Shown here piece after piece: positions 17,435-26,861 of a stretch of DNA of 64,000 nucleotides. The position numbers and the translations under genes are program-made. The notes below the pieces were generated by a model that was given only the letters and a program-made list of their open reading frames with translations, searched no databases and was not told the origin of the DNA. Source of the DNA: UBA7702 sp040776805 (lineage in GTDB: Bacteria > Bacillota > Dehalobacteriia > UBA7702); contig JAXGZS010000001.1 in assembly GCA_040776805.1 (NCBI GenBank), positions 1 to 64,000 on the forward strand. Direction: 5' to 3'. Position 1 is the stretch's first letter; each line of letters begins with the position of its first letter.

Positions 17435-17478
17435 GGTATTCTCCCTTTTTTGGTGTTAAAATGATTGCTCGTGGATAA

Positions 17479-17507
17479 ATTATATTCCTAAGGTGAACAA
17501 AAATCAA
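17479..17507 (-). promoter_or_regulatory. Promoter of the frameshifted membrane gene
   Basis: On the minus strand TTGATT (17502-17507), a 17-bp spacer and TATAAT (17479-17484), with the start codon about 45 bp further on. Confidence 0.65.
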
Positions 17508-17611
17508 CCAAATCTTATAGTACATTGTAATCCGATGATATGCAGGGAGGATTATTTCGTTATTTTACAAATATACGCGGCAAAATCCTTTTATTTTCAC
17601 ATTATATATTG

Positions 17612-17617
17612 TATAAT
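17612..17617 (+). promoter_or_regulatory. -10 element of radA
   Basis: A consensus TATAAT lies 32 bp before the radA start. The -35 region is AT-rich (TTTTAT-like) and poor. A promoter here would let radA-disA-yacL be expressed independently of clpC. Confidence 0.5.
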
Positions 17618-17648
17618 GATCATGAAAAAGTCTATTCCGGAGTAAAAA

Positions 17649-19019
17649 ATGGCAAAAAAAGCAAAGATCGTCTATGTTTGTGATCACTGTGGCTATGAAT
17701 CGGTGAAATGGTTGGGCTGCTGCCCTGTCTGTAATGAATGGAACACTTTTGCAGAGCAGAAAATCGCTCCGACGGTAAAAGGCGTGATGAAGGAGTCACC
17801 TGCCCAAAGCGAAGCCTGCAGCGTCAAAGAGATCGCCCTTTATGAGGGAGAGCGCGTGAGCCTGAAAGATGATGAGCTCGATTTGATCTTTGGCGGTGGT
17901 ATTGTGGCGGGATCGGTGATTCTTTTAGGAGGGGAGCCGGGCATCGGCAAAAGTACGCTTTTAACCCAGATAGCCTCTATTTTCGCCACCCATTACGGCA
18001 GAGTGCTTTACGCCACCGGGGAAGAATCCGTAAAACAGGTGCGGTTGCGGGCCATGCGCTTAGACGCCGAAAGAGACGAATTCTATTTGCTCGCCGAAAA
18101 TAACCTCTCCGTGGTTTTTGAAAACGTTGGCAAGATCGCGCCGAAACTGCTGATCATCGACTCCATTCAAACCCTTTATGATGAGGCGCTGGATTCCATT
18201 TCCGGCAGCGTCGGCCAAATTAGGGAATGTACCGCGCAACTGCTGCAACTGGCCAAAAGGGAGCAGCTCACGGTGATGATCGCCGGTCATGTGACAAAAG
18301 AAGGCGTTATTGCCGGCCCCCGTCTCCTTGAGCATATGGTGGATGTCGTCATGTACTTCGAGGGCCGCCGCTATCAGGATTACCGTATTTTGCGGGGAGT
18401 GAAAAACCGCTTTGGCTCCACCAATGAAGTGGCGCTTTTGGAGATGACGGAAAAAGGCCTGCTGCCCTTTCACAATCCTTCGGCCCTGTTTCTGGCGGAA
18501 CGGGCCGCCGCCGCCCCGGGCAGCACCGTCGGCGCCGTCATGGAGGGAACCCGGCCGTTTCTTGTGGAATTTCAGGCCCTTGTGACCAAAACCAGCTTTG
18601 GCAATCCCCGTAGGCTGGCCACGGGCATCGAATATAACCGTCTTTTGCTGATCATCGCTGTTTTGGAAAAAGTACTCGGCTTGGCCTTGGGCTATCAGGA
18701 CGTATACGTCAACGTGGCCGGCGGCTTAAAGATCGACGACCCCGCCTCGGATTTGGCGGTGGCCGCCGCCGTGGTTTCCAGTTTTCGCAATATCCCATTA
18801 AAGGGGAATACGGTGTTACTGGGAGAAGTCGGCCTCAGCGGTGAACTGCGCAGTGTCGGAGAGGCGGAGAAACGGTTGCGGGAAGGGCTGAAATTTGGTT
18901 TCAAACGGTTTATTATGCCGTCGTTTCTACATGAAAAGAGAGACTTCGCTGTCGCTGAGGATAAGGCGGAAATCATCCGCGTATCATCGCTCCGGGAAGC
19001 TCTGCAACATATTTTTTAA
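17649..19019 (+). CDS. radA: DNA repair protein RadA (Sms)
   Basis: This 456-residue protein has the N-terminal zinc finger (CDHCGYES...CCPVC), a RecA-like ATPase with Walker A GGEPGIGKST near residue 94, the RadA-specific KNRFGSTNE motif, and a C-terminal Lon-protease-like domain. RadA is a DnaB-like branch-migration helicase used in recombination. CGGAG precedes the ATG. It is followed 18 bp later by disA, its partner in many Firmicutes. Confidence 0.96.
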   Translation: MAKKAKIVYVCDHCGYESVKWLGCCPVCNEWNTFAEQKIAPTVKGVMKESPAQSEACSVKEIALYEGERVSLKDDELDLIFGGGIVAGSVILLGGEPGIGKSTLLTQIASIFATHYGRVLYATGEESVKQVRLRAMRLDAERDEFYLLAENNLSVVFENVGKIAPKLLIIDSIQTLYDEALDSISGSVGQIRECTAQLLQLAKREQLTVMIAGHVTKEGVIAGPRLLEHMVDVVMYFEGRRYQDYRILRGVKNRFGSTNEVALLEMTEKGLLPFHNPSALFLAERAAAAPGSTVGAVMEGTRPFLVEFQALVTKTSFGNPRRLATGIEYNRLLLIIAVLEKVLGLALGYQDVYVNVAGGLKIDDPASDLAVAAAVVSSFRNIPLKGNTVLLGEVGLSGELRSVGEAEKRLREGLKFGFKRFIMPSFLHEKRDFAVAEDKAEIIRVSSLREALQHIF

Positions 19020-19037
19020 GGTTAGGAAGGTGTGTAC

Positions 19038-20138
19038 ATGTTAGGTATCACGCGCTGGAGAAAAGAAATGTGGTCTACGCTGAAAATGGTGGCCCCGGGG
19101 ACGCTGCTGAGGGAGGGCATCGAAAATGTGTTGCGGGCGAAAACCGGCGGCTTGATCGTGTTATGCGATGATCCTGAAGTGAGGAAAATTGCTGAAGGCG
19201 GATTTACCATCAATGAGGAAATGAACCCCGCCCGCCTCTACGAGCTGGCCAAAATGGACGGCGCCATCATCCTGGACGAAAAAGGTAAAAATATTTGGAA
19301 AGCCAACGTTCAATTGCATCCCATCGTCAATACGCCGGTACAGGAAACGGGGATTCGTCACCGCATCGCCGCCAGAACGGCGATTCAAACCGACGCCATT
19401 GTCATTGCGATCTCCCAGCGCAGATCGATGCTGACCTTGTACAAAGGAAAGGAACGGTTCGTCATCGCCGATCCTGCCGGTTTGATGGCCAAAGCCAATC
19501 AGGCGCTTCGGACCCTGGAACGGTATTGCGCCGAACAGCAGGAGGATTTTACCAACTTGAGCGACCTCGAATTTGAAGATACTGCCCTCGTTAACGATGT
19601 GGTGAAAGTCGTTCAGCGCTCAGAGATGGTAAAGCGCATCGCCGAAGAACTCGATTTCTATTTGCTGCAAATGGGGGACGAGGGCGCCCTGGTGGAAATT
19701 CAAAAAGAGGAAATGACCGCCAACGCCATGGCGGAATACCATGATTTGCTGGCGGATTACGCCCCGAAGGATGATAAACGTTCCGTTACCGGCTTGGAAA
19801 AGAAAATTGCGGAACTGGAAGACAGCGATTTGTTTGATAACATCACCTTGGCCCGTACCTTGGGCTTCGGTTCCGGCAACGAGGTTCTCGATATGGCGGT
19901 GATGCCCAGGGGGTACCGGATGTTAGGCAAGGTGCCGCGTCTGCCCCAACCCATTGTCGCCAATATCGTTGAGCACTTTCACAGTGATTTTCGCAGTCTG
20001 CGCGGAGCCACCGTGGAATCCCTCGATGAAGTGGAGGGCGTTGGCCGCGTGCGCTCCAATATGATCTTTCGCAGTTTTGCGCGGCAAAAAAACCTGGCCG
20101 GCACAGTGATTGATCGCCGGAGTGAACCGCGCTTTTAA
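19038..20138 (+). CDS. disA: DisA, diadenylate cyclase and DNA-integrity scanner
   Basis: This 366-residue protein has an N-terminal DAC domain with the DGA motif (MDGAIILDEKG) and the RHR motif (GIRHRIAARTA), a helical spine, and a C-terminal helix-hairpin-helix DNA-binding domain (VESLDEVEGVGRVRSNMIFRSF). It makes c-di-AMP and pauses at branched DNA, which delays sporulation in Bacillus. The ATG at 19038 is preferred over the in-frame GTG at 19032, because AGGAAGG is 7 bp away from it. Confidence 0.95.
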   Translation: MLGITRWRKEMWSTLKMVAPGTLLREGIENVLRAKTGGLIVLCDDPEVRKIAEGGFTINEEMNPARLYELAKMDGAIILDEKGKNIWKANVQLHPIVNTPVQETGIRHRIAARTAIQTDAIVIAISQRRSMLTLYKGKERFVIADPAGLMAKANQALRTLERYCAEQQEDFTNLSDLEFEDTALVNDVVKVVQRSEMVKRIAEELDFYLLQMGDEGALVEIQKEEMTANAMAEYHDLLADYAPKDDKRSVTGLEKKIAELEDSDLFDNITLARTLGFGSGNEVLDMAVMPRGYRMLGKVPRLPQPIVANIVEHFHSDFRSLRGATVESLDEVEGVGRVRSNMIFRSFARQKNLAGTVIDRRSEPRF

Positions 20139-20191
20139 GGCGCAGTGAGGCGACTTGAGCCTTTATTTTTTTCAGGAAAGGAGGTGAGAAT

Positions 20192-21259
20192 ATGAAGTAT
20201 TTTCGCGCATTTTTCTACGTTTTGCTTGTCGCTGGCTTTATGCTGTTCTCCTATTTTATTACCGCATTTATTCTTGATTCCATGGATATCGCGCTATTTT
20301 CTTTGACTTGGTTTACGGCGATGGTCGTCGTGATTATCCTGGTCGGCGTAACTATGTCGCTGTTGGCGCCGTATATCGTTGCCTGGTTTCTTTGGGTCAT
20401 CAATGAATTCACCCTTAGCGTCAGCACCAAATCCACAAAGGAATTGATCAGCGGCACCATGGGCTTAATTGCCGGCCTGGTGATCGCCGTTTTGATCAGC
20501 ATTCCTCTAAAATCGCTGCCCTTGGGCGGTTTCATATCCGTCTTTTTAATTATTTTCTTCGGCTATGCCGGGATGCAAATCGGGATGCGTAAAAACGAGG
20601 ACGTCGGTAAAATCCTGCGGATGTCTTCCCCTGTCGATAAAAAACAGGTAAAGGTGGCAAAAAAGACATATCTCGGGATCCTTGACACCAGCGCCATCAT
20701 TGACGGCCGCTTTGCCGACGTTTATCGCACCGGCTTCCTGGAAGGCAGCTTTATTTTGCCCAACTTCGTCCTTGACGAGTTGAAACGGGTGGCGGACGCC
20801 TCTGATCCAATGAAAAAAGAGCGGGGCCGCAGAGGCCTCAATATTTTAAACGAGCTCAAAGAAGAAAACAAAAACGCCTATATCATGGTAAACAAGGATT
20901 ATGAGGATATCAAAGAGGTCGATACGAAGATTATTCGTCTCGCCGTTGATATGAAAACACGCATCTTTACCAACGACTACAATTTAAACCGTATGGCAAA
21001 AGTGCAGAATGTCACGGTGCTCAACATCAATGATTTGGCCAATGCTTTAAAAAGTGTAGTGCTGCCGGGAGAAGAGCTGACGGCCCACATTATCCGGGAA
21101 GGGAAAGAAACCAATCAGGGAGTGGCCTATCTTGACGACGGTACCATGATCGTGGTGGAGGACGGCAAAAAGTATGTCGGCCTTACCCTCCAGGTGGAAG
21201 TGACCAGCGCATTGCAAACAGCAAACGGCAAAATGATTTTTGCCAAACCGAAAGTATAA
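20192..21259 (+). CDS. PIN/TRAM-domain membrane protein (YacL family)
   Basis: This 355-residue protein has four N-terminal membrane segments (residues about 5-120), a PIN nuclease-like domain (GILDTSAIIDGRFADVY, near residue 165, and TNDYNLNRMA) and a C-terminal TRAM RNA-binding domain (GEELTAHIIREGKETNQGVAYLDDGTMIVVE). The membrane, PIN, TRAM order is that of YacL, usually found between disA and ispD/ispF. AAGGAGGTG precedes the start. The cellular substrate is unknown. Confidence 0.9.
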   Translation: MKYFRAFFYVLLVAGFMLFSYFITAFILDSMDIALFSLTWFTAMVVVIILVGVTMSLLAPYIVAWFLWVINEFTLSVSTKSTKELISGTMGLIAGLVIAVLISIPLKSLPLGGFISVFLIIFFGYAGMQIGMRKNEDVGKILRMSSPVDKKQVKVAKKTYLGILDTSAIIDGRFADVYRTGFLEGSFILPNFVLDELKRVADASDPMKKERGRRGLNILNELKEENKNAYIMVNKDYEDIKEVDTKIIRLAVDMKTRIFTNDYNLNRMAKVQNVTVLNINDLANALKSVVLPGEELTAHIIREGKETNQGVAYLDDGTMIVVEDGKKYVGLTLQVEVTSALQTANGKMIFAKPKV

Positions 21260-21298
21260 GAGTAAAAGTAAGGGAAAAAGTAAAAGGAGGAAATGCTT

Positions 21299-21787
21299 AT
21301 GCGGATCGGCTCCGGTTTCGACGTGCACCAACTGGCAACAGACCGTCCCCTGATCATCGGCGGTGTGCGTGTGGAGCATGAAAAAGGACTGCTCGGACAT
21401 TCTGATGCCGACGTCTTGATCCACGCCTTGATGGACGCGATTTTGGGCGCCCTCGCCTTGGGCGATATCGGAGAGCATTTTCCTCCCGAGGACGGGCGAT
21501 ATCTCAATGCCGACAGCATGGCGCTGTTGGCGGAGGTCGTTAAAATGATGGAAAGCGCAGGCTACAGCATCGGCAACGCCGATCTGACCATTATTGCGGA
21601 AAGGCCGAAAATGGCGCCGCATATTCTGTCCATGCGGCAGAGGATCGCTGCGGCGCTGAAAACAGAAATCAATTGCATCAGCGTGAAAGCAACAACGACA
21701 GAACGTCTCGGTTTTATCGGCAACGCGGAAGGTATCGCCGCCTTCGCTTCGGTATTACTGGAAGAGACAAAAGGAGGCAAAAAATGA
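21299..21787 (+). CDS. ispF: IspF, 2-C-methyl-D-erythritol 2,4-cyclodiphosphate synthase
   Basis: This 162-residue enzyme of the MEP isoprenoid pathway carries GSGFDVHQL with the metal-binding Asp and His, LLGHSDADVLIHALMDAILGALALGDIG, and TTTERLGFIGNAEGIAA near the C-terminus. The second ATG (21299) is used because AAAGGAGG lies 8 bp before it; the first ATG (21293) is too close. ispD, often the preceding gene, is absent here. The stop overlaps the next start (ATGA). Confidence 0.95.
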   Translation: MRIGSGFDVHQLATDRPLIIGGVRVEHEKGLLGHSDADVLIHALMDAILGALALGDIGEHFPPEDGRYLNADSMALLAEVVKMMESAGYSIGNADLTIIAERPKMAPHILSMRQRIAAALKTEINCISVKATTTERLGFIGNAEGIAAFASVLLEETKGGKK

Positions 21788-23640
21788 ACTACAACGTCAA
21801 TTTCAGTTCCCACGGCAAAACAGTGTCCATGGAAGAAGGAAAAACGTTACTCAACGCCGCGGCGGTGGCAGGCATTCCCCTGGAAAGCAATTGCGGCGGC
21901 ACGGGAAAATGCGGCAAATGCAAGGTGCGGGTGGCCGAAGGTTACACGCCCCAGGAACCTGCCGCGGGAAAACGCTTTTTTTCAGAGGAAGAAACGGCCA
22001 ATGGTTGGGTTTTGGGTTGTAAGTATGAGATTCACCAGGATCTTACCGTGGAGGTTCCCGTTCAGTTCGATGCCGGCGACCGCAAATTGCAAATGAATTC
22101 CCTGCTCGATCAGATCAACATCAATTCTCCCATCAAAAAGGTCTATGTGGAGCTGGAAAAACCCACCATCAAAGACCAATGCCCTGATTATGAGCGAATT
22201 TTAAGAGCCCTAAACCTTGATGTCGCCAGTCAGAAGCCCAGCAGAGGCTTGATCAAAATCATTCCCAAAACCATTCGCGACGCGCAGTTCAAAGTCACCG
22301 CCGTGCTCCACGGCAATGATTTGATGTGGGTCGAAGAGGGAGACACAACGTCAAAACGATACGGCGTTGTCTTCGATATTGGCACCACCACCGTGGTGGC
22401 GCTGCTCATCGATTTGAACGATGGCAAGATCAAAGGCGCAGCGGCGGAAACGAATCCTCAGAACGTTTTCGGCGCCGACGTCATTTCCAGAATCAATTAC
22501 GCCATGACCAACGGCGAAGAAGGCTTGGCGCATCTTCATGACAAGGTGGTAACCTGTATGAATGATTTGGCGCTGCGGGCCGCCGCCGAAGCCAAAGTGG
22601 ATCATACCATGATTTACGAGGCCACCGTTGTCGGCAATACCACCATGAGCGAACTGTTTACCGGTGTTGACCCCACTTATCTGGCGCCGGCTCCCTTTAT
22701 TCCCGCCTATGTTCACGGCATTGAAATGAGCGGCAGGGAACTGGGCTTTGAACTCAATCCCGAAGCCATCGTTCATCTGCTGCCCAATATTGCGGGTTAC
22801 GTCGGCGCCGATACCATGGGCGTTATATTAGGCACCCACATCCATGAACGCCCCCCCTACTGTATGGCCATCGACGTCGGCACCAACGGCGAAATCGTGC
22901 TGGCCGGCAATGGGCGTATTCTCGCCTGTTCCACCGCGGCGGGCCCCGCCTTTGAGGGCGCGCAGATCAAATTTGGGATGCGGGCCGCCGAAGGCGCCAT
23001 CGAGGAAGTTTATATTGACAACGAATCCGGCACCTGTCACGTAAAAGTCATCGGTGATAAAAAACCTCGGGGTATCTGCGGCAGCGGCCTTCTTGACGCC
23101 GTGGCCCAGCTTTACGATGAAGGCATTTTGAATTTTAAAGGCGCTTTCAACACTTCGGGGGAAGCCTATGATCAGATCCATCCCGCGCTAAAAGAACGGT
23201 TGATTTCAACGGATAGCGGCTACGAATTTATCCTCACCACGGCGGAGGAATCGGCCAAACATATCCCGGTGACCCTCTGTCAGAAAGATGTTCGCGAACT
23301 GCAAATGGCCAAAGGCGCTATTTTTGCCGGTATGCGGGTGCTGATGAATGAAATGAAAATCACCATCGACGATGTCCAGGAACTCCTGGTCGCCGGTGCT
23401 TTCGGCAACTATATCAAACCGGACAGCGCCCTTTCCATCGGCCTTTTCCCCGTTTTGCCCAAGGGTAAAATCATCTCCATCGGCAATGCGGCGTCGGAAG
23501 GCGGCCGCTTGGCCCTGGTTTCCAGCGAAGAGCGGGAACTCTGCGGCGAGCTGGCCAGAAAGGCGGAATATATCGAGCTTTCCAGCCGTTTGGATTTCCA
23601 GGACGAATATGTCATGGCGCTGTATTTCCCCACCAAGTAA
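21784..23640 (+). CDS. Ferredoxin/ASKHA protein, RACo-like corrinoid activator family
   Basis: This 618-residue protein has an N-terminal [2Fe-2S] plant-type ferredoxin domain with the cysteine pattern CGGTGKCGKCKV plus a later Cys (VLGCKYE), a linker, and a long ASKHA ATPase-fold region (DIGTTTVVALLIDL, VVGNTTMSELF, AIDVGTNGEIVLAG, GICGSGLLDAVA, LLVAGAFGNYI). This layout is that of RACo/RamA-type proteins, which use ATP to reduce and reactivate corrinoid proteins of methyltransferase systems. No corrinoid protein or methyltransferase lies in the window, so its partner is unknown. The ATG overlaps the ispF stop, with AGGAGG inside ispF. Confidence 0.85.
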   Translation: MNYNVNFSSHGKTVSMEEGKTLLNAAAVAGIPLESNCGGTGKCGKCKVRVAEGYTPQEPAAGKRFFSEEETANGWVLGCKYEIHQDLTVEVPVQFDAGDRKLQMNSLLDQININSPIKKVYVELEKPTIKDQCPDYERILRALNLDVASQKPSRGLIKIIPKTIRDAQFKVTAVLHGNDLMWVEEGDTTSKRYGVVFDIGTTTVVALLIDLNDGKIKGAAAETNPQNVFGADVISRINYAMTNGEEGLAHLHDKVVTCMNDLALRAAAEAKVDHTMIYEATVVGNTTMSELFTGVDPTYLAPAPFIPAYVHGIEMSGRELGFELNPEAIVHLLPNIAGYVGADTMGVILGTHIHERPPYCMAIDVGTNGEIVLAGNGRILACSTAAGPAFEGAQIKFGMRAAEGAIEEVYIDNESGTCHVKVIGDKKPRGICGSGLLDAVAQLYDEGILNFKGAFNTSGEAYDQIHPALKERLISTDSGYEFILTTAEESAKHIPVTLCQKDVRELQMAKGAIFAGMRVLMNEMKITIDDVQELLVAGAFGNYIKPDSALSIGLFPVLPKGKIISIGNAASEGGRLALVSSEERELCGELARKAEYIELSSRLDFQDEYVMALYFPTK

Positions 23641-23649
23641 GGAGCGTGT

Positions 23650-24930
23650 ATGGATACCATCGGGATCGTTCTGTTGCTTCTCGTCCTCGCGGCGCTCATC
23701 GTCCTGATTGTGGTGACGCTGACCAAAAAAAGCGGCGCTGCCGACCATGAGGTCGCCCGGCTCCACGGGGAAGTGAAGGAACTGAAAGTAGAACACACCA
23801 GGGAAGCCCGGGCAAACCGGGAAGAAATGGCAAAGCATATCAGCGAAGTCAACGGCAGCATTCACCGGCAGATCAGTGAGATGAACGCCAATCAGCTGCA
23901 ACAGATCACCACGCTGACCAAAAACAACGAGGAAGCCGCGGAGCGGCTCCGTCTCACCGTCGACGGCAAGCTCAGAGAAATGTATACGGCCAACGAGGGA
24001 AAACTTGATGAAATGCGCCGTACCGTCGATGAAAAACTGGAAAATACACTGAATAAGCGCCTCGGAGAATCCTTCGGCCTAGTCACCGAACGCTTGGAAA
24101 TGGTTCATAAGAGCCTCGGCGAAATGCAGGGGCTTTCCACCAACCTGACGGATATCAAAAAGATTTTCAACAATGTCAAGAGCCGGGGCGTTTGGGGAGA
24201 AGTGCAGCTTGCCCAGATTCTCGAAGAGATTTTGACCCCCGACCAATATGTGGAGAGATTTTCGCCCAAGGCCAAAAGTCAGGAACAGGTGGAATTTGCG
24301 GTCTGCCTCCCCGGTCGGGACGATCACGACAGCACCGTCTATCTGCCCATCGACTCGAAATTTCCCGTCGAGGATTATCAGCGGCTCCTGGACGCCGTGG
24401 ATCAGGGAGAGCCCGAGGCCATCGCCGTTTGCCGCAAATCTTTGGAAAAGACTCTAAAGATGGGAGCGAAGACGATCTGTGATAAGTACATCGCGCCCCC
24501 GAAAACCCTGGAATATGCCGTCATGTTTTTACCGACGGAAGGGTTGTACAGTGAGGCGCTGCGCCTGCCGGATTTTATGGAATATGCGGGGAACAAATGC
24601 CACGTCATGGTCGCCGGCCCCACCAATCTTGCCGCCCTCCTCAACAGCATTAAATTGGGCTTTAAAACCTTGGCCATTGAGGAAAAAAGCGGTGAAATCA
24701 GAAAACTCCTGGCCATGGTCAAGGTCGATATGGCCAAGTTCGGCACGGCTTTGGCAAAGGCCCAGAAAAAGATCTACGAAGCCGATCAGACCATTGCCGA
24801 CGCCAGCCATCGCACCGAAATCATCACAAAAAAACTGAAACATGTTGAAGTCGCCGGAGAAGGAGAAGCGCTCCTTTACGATGAAGGTCAAGAAAGTCAA
24901 GAAAATCAGGAAAATCAAAACAAGGAATAA
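23650..24930 (+). CDS. rmuC: RmuC-family DNA recombination protein
   Basis: This 426-residue protein has an N-terminal membrane anchor (IVLLLLVLAALIVLIVVTL), a long coiled coil (residues about 35-160) and the RmuC nuclease-like domain (KSRGVWGEVQLAQILEEIL, IDSKFPVEDYQRL, CDKYIAPPKTLEYAVMFLPTEGLY). RmuC limits recombination at inverted repeats in E. coli; its biochemistry is little known. The C-terminal tail is Gln/Glu/Asn-rich. AAGGAG supports the start, and it follows the RACo-like gene by 9 bp. Confidence 0.9.
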   Translation: MDTIGIVLLLLVLAALIVLIVVTLTKKSGAADHEVARLHGEVKELKVEHTREARANREEMAKHISEVNGSIHRQISEMNANQLQQITTLTKNNEEAAERLRLTVDGKLREMYTANEGKLDEMRRTVDEKLENTLNKRLGESFGLVTERLEMVHKSLGEMQGLSTNLTDIKKIFNNVKSRGVWGEVQLAQILEEILTPDQYVERFSPKAKSQEQVEFAVCLPGRDDHDSTVYLPIDSKFPVEDYQRLLDAVDQGEPEAIAVCRKSLEKTLKMGAKTICDKYIAPPKTLEYAVMFLPTEGLYSEALRLPDFMEYAGNKCHVMVAGPTNLAALLNSIKLGFKTLAIEEKSGEIRKLLAMVKVDMAKFGTALAKAQKKIYEADQTIADASHRTEIITKKLKHVEVAGEGEALLYDEGQESQENQENQNKE

Positions 24931-24953
24931 GCTCAAAGGAGAATAACAGTATC

Positions 24954-26450
24954 ATGGCAAATGATTATCGGCTTAGATTCGCACCCAGCCCCACCGGTCC
25001 GTTGCACATCGGCGGCGCCCGTTCGGCTTTGTTCAATTATCTGCTGGCAAAGAAAAACGGCGGCACCTTCCTTGTGCGCATGGAGGACACCGATCTTGAG
25101 CGCAGCAGCAAGGAGTCGGAAGAAAACATCAAAGACAGCTTACGCTGGCTCGGTATGGATTGGGACGAGGGGATCGACGTCGGCGGCGATTACGGCCCCT
25201 ACCGCCAGACGGAGCGCCTTCAGCTCTATCAAGACGCGGTGCAAAAACTCCTCGACGAGGGCAAAGCCTACTACTGTTTCTGCTCTGAAGAGGAATTGGC
25301 CGGGGAAAAAGAAGCGCAGCTTGCCCAGGGTGAAACGCCGCAATACGGCGGCAAATGCCGTAATCTGACCAAAGAGCAGCAACAGGTCTTACTGGACAAA
25401 GGCGTGAAGCCCGTGGTTCGTTTGAGGGTACCGGCGGGAGAGACTGTAATCATCGACGATGAAGTCCGGGGAGAGGTCAGTTTTGAAACCGACGGCATCG
25501 GTGATTTCATCATCGTGAAATCCGACGGTATCCCCGTCTATAATTTCGCCGTGGTCATCGACGACCATACCATGGGGATCAGCCACGTGATTCGCGGGGA
25601 GGAACATCTTTCCAACACGCCTCGGCAGATCGTGATTTATGACGCCCTGGGCTATGATAAGCCCCGATTCGCCCATATTTCCCTGATTCTCGGCAGGGAC
25701 GACGCCGGGAAACTCACCAAAATGAGCAAACGTCACGGTTCCACCTCCGTGGTGGCCTACAAGGAACAAGGTTTCCTGCCGGAAGCCATCGTCAACTTCC
25801 TGGCTCTTTTGGGCTGGGCTCCCGGCGGTGAACAGGAACTCTTTACCTTGGATGAGCTGAAACAAGAATTCTCTTTGGATCGCGTTTCCAAAAGCCCTGC
25901 CGTGTTTGATTTGGAAAAACTCAAATGGATCAACGGTATGTATATCAGAAACGCCTCCGGGGAACGTCTCCTCGGCTACGGCTTACCTTTTTTGAAAAAA
26001 GCCGGTCTTGTCGGCGAGGAACCAACCGCCGAGGAAATGATTTGGGCCATGGGGATCATCGACGCCCTGAAAAACCATATCAGCTGTTTTGCGGAACTGC
26101 CGGAAATCATTGAAAAATATCGGGCCGAGATTCACTATAGCGCCGACGCCATGGCGAGCCTTGCTGCGGCCAAAGAAGACGCCCTTACGGTTTTAAAGGC
26201 CATGAAGGAAAAGCTGGAAAAGACCCACACCGTCACCGTGGACAGCTATAAGAAGATGCTTAAGGAGATCACCAAGGAAACCGGGATCAAGGGCAGAAAC
26301 CTCTATCATTCCCTCCGGGTGGCCCAGACAGGGGAGGAACAAGGCCCCGACCTCGATAAACTCTCCATCATCCTCGGCCGTGAGCGTATGCTGGAGCGGA
26401 TTAAGATCTTCATGAAAGCATTGCAGCGCTTTGACGGCGACCGTCAATAG
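24954..26450 (+). CDS. gltX: Glutamyl-tRNA synthetase
   Basis: This 498-residue class I aminoacyl-tRNA synthetase has the HIGH-type motif in SPTGPLHIGGARSALFNYL at the N-terminus and KMSKRHG near residue 260, with the usual C-terminal anticodon-binding helices. It charges tRNA-Glu, and perhaps tRNA-Gln if the organism uses the transamidation route. AAAGGAG precedes the start. Full length, no anomalies, and no T-box was found upstream. Confidence 0.96.
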   Translation: MANDYRLRFAPSPTGPLHIGGARSALFNYLLAKKNGGTFLVRMEDTDLERSSKESEENIKDSLRWLGMDWDEGIDVGGDYGPYRQTERLQLYQDAVQKLLDEGKAYYCFCSEEELAGEKEAQLAQGETPQYGGKCRNLTKEQQQVLLDKGVKPVVRLRVPAGETVIIDDEVRGEVSFETDGIGDFIIVKSDGIPVYNFAVVIDDHTMGISHVIRGEEHLSNTPRQIVIYDALGYDKPRFAHISLILGRDDAGKLTKMSKRHGSTSVVAYKEQGFLPEAIVNFLALLGWAPGGEQELFTLDELKQEFSLDRVSKSPAVFDLEKLKWINGMYIRNASGERLLGYGLPFLKKAGLVGEEPTAEEMIWAMGIIDALKNHISCFAELPEIIEKYRAEIHYSADAMASLAAAKEDALTVLKAMKEKLEKTHTVTVDSYKKMLKEITKETGIKGRNLYHSLRVAQTGEEQGPDLDKLSIILGRERMLERIKIFMKALQRFDGDRQ

Positions 26451-26613
26451 AATGAAAACGTAAAAAGAGGGGGAGACAAGTTACCCAAGGGTTGGAGACC
26501 GTCATCATTGATCCTTTGGCCCTGTAAAAGCTTGGTGATTGCCGAATTTTCCAATCAAGAACCGTATTCACTGAATACACATAAAATTTACCCATATCAT
26601 ACGTTCAATTCAG

Positions 26614-26644
26614 GGATAAAAAACATAGAAAAGGGTTATAACTA
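26614..26644 (+). promoter_or_regulatory. Forespore-sigma-like promoter of small RNA 1
   Basis: GGATA (26614-26618), 17 bp, then TTATAACTA (26636-26644). It aligns with the promoter of the second unit (GAATA, 17 bp, TTATATTA) and the two also share AAAACATAG and GGTTATA. The -35 fits the GHATR pattern of sigma-F/sigma-G promoters; the -10 only roughly fits. No good sigma-A -35 is present. Confidence 0.45.
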
Positions 26645-26648
26645 TAGA

Positions 26649-26776
26649 TAGTTACTAAAACGAATGACGCCAACACATTCGTTTGTGATGTAATGTTTTT
26701 TCATTGTTTTCCCTTCTTTTGTCTATTTGTTTGCACTTAACGCAGATGGTCTTTGATCATCTGCGTTTTCTTTTTT
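26649..26776 (+). ncRNA. Candidate small RNA 1 of a tandem pair
   Basis: About 128 nt with no open frame. The order is: outer stem GTTAC...GTAAT (26651-26655 with 26690-26694), inner stem ACGAAT...ATTCGT closing a loop with TGACGCCAAC (26665-26674), an unpaired pyrimidine-rich segment (26697-26716), and a terminator stem AACGCAGATG/CATCTGCGTT (26739-26767) with a T-tail. All parts recur in the next unit with compensating stem changes. It is flanked by gltX and the second unit, and no gene lies between promoter and terminator. The class is not identified; a sporulation sRNA such as CsfG is the first thing to compare. Confidence 0.55.
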
Positions 26777-26827
26777 CCGGTTCACAGAATCCCCATTAAA
26801 TTTTCTCTCATTTTTCTTTGCCTTGAT

Positions 26828-26857
26828 GAATAGAAAACATAGCGCTCGGTTATATTA
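26828..26857 (+). promoter_or_regulatory. Forespore-sigma-like promoter of small RNA 2
   Basis: GAATA (26828-26832), 17 bp, TTATATTA (26850-26857). Its spacing and flanking bases are conserved with the first copy, although the sequence between the two units has diverged. Confidence 0.45.
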
Positions 26858-26861
26858 GGTA

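Noticed and set aside
26461..26610. Terminator or attenuator directly after gltX
   Set aside because: Short complementary stretches are present, but no stem with a T-tail stands out.
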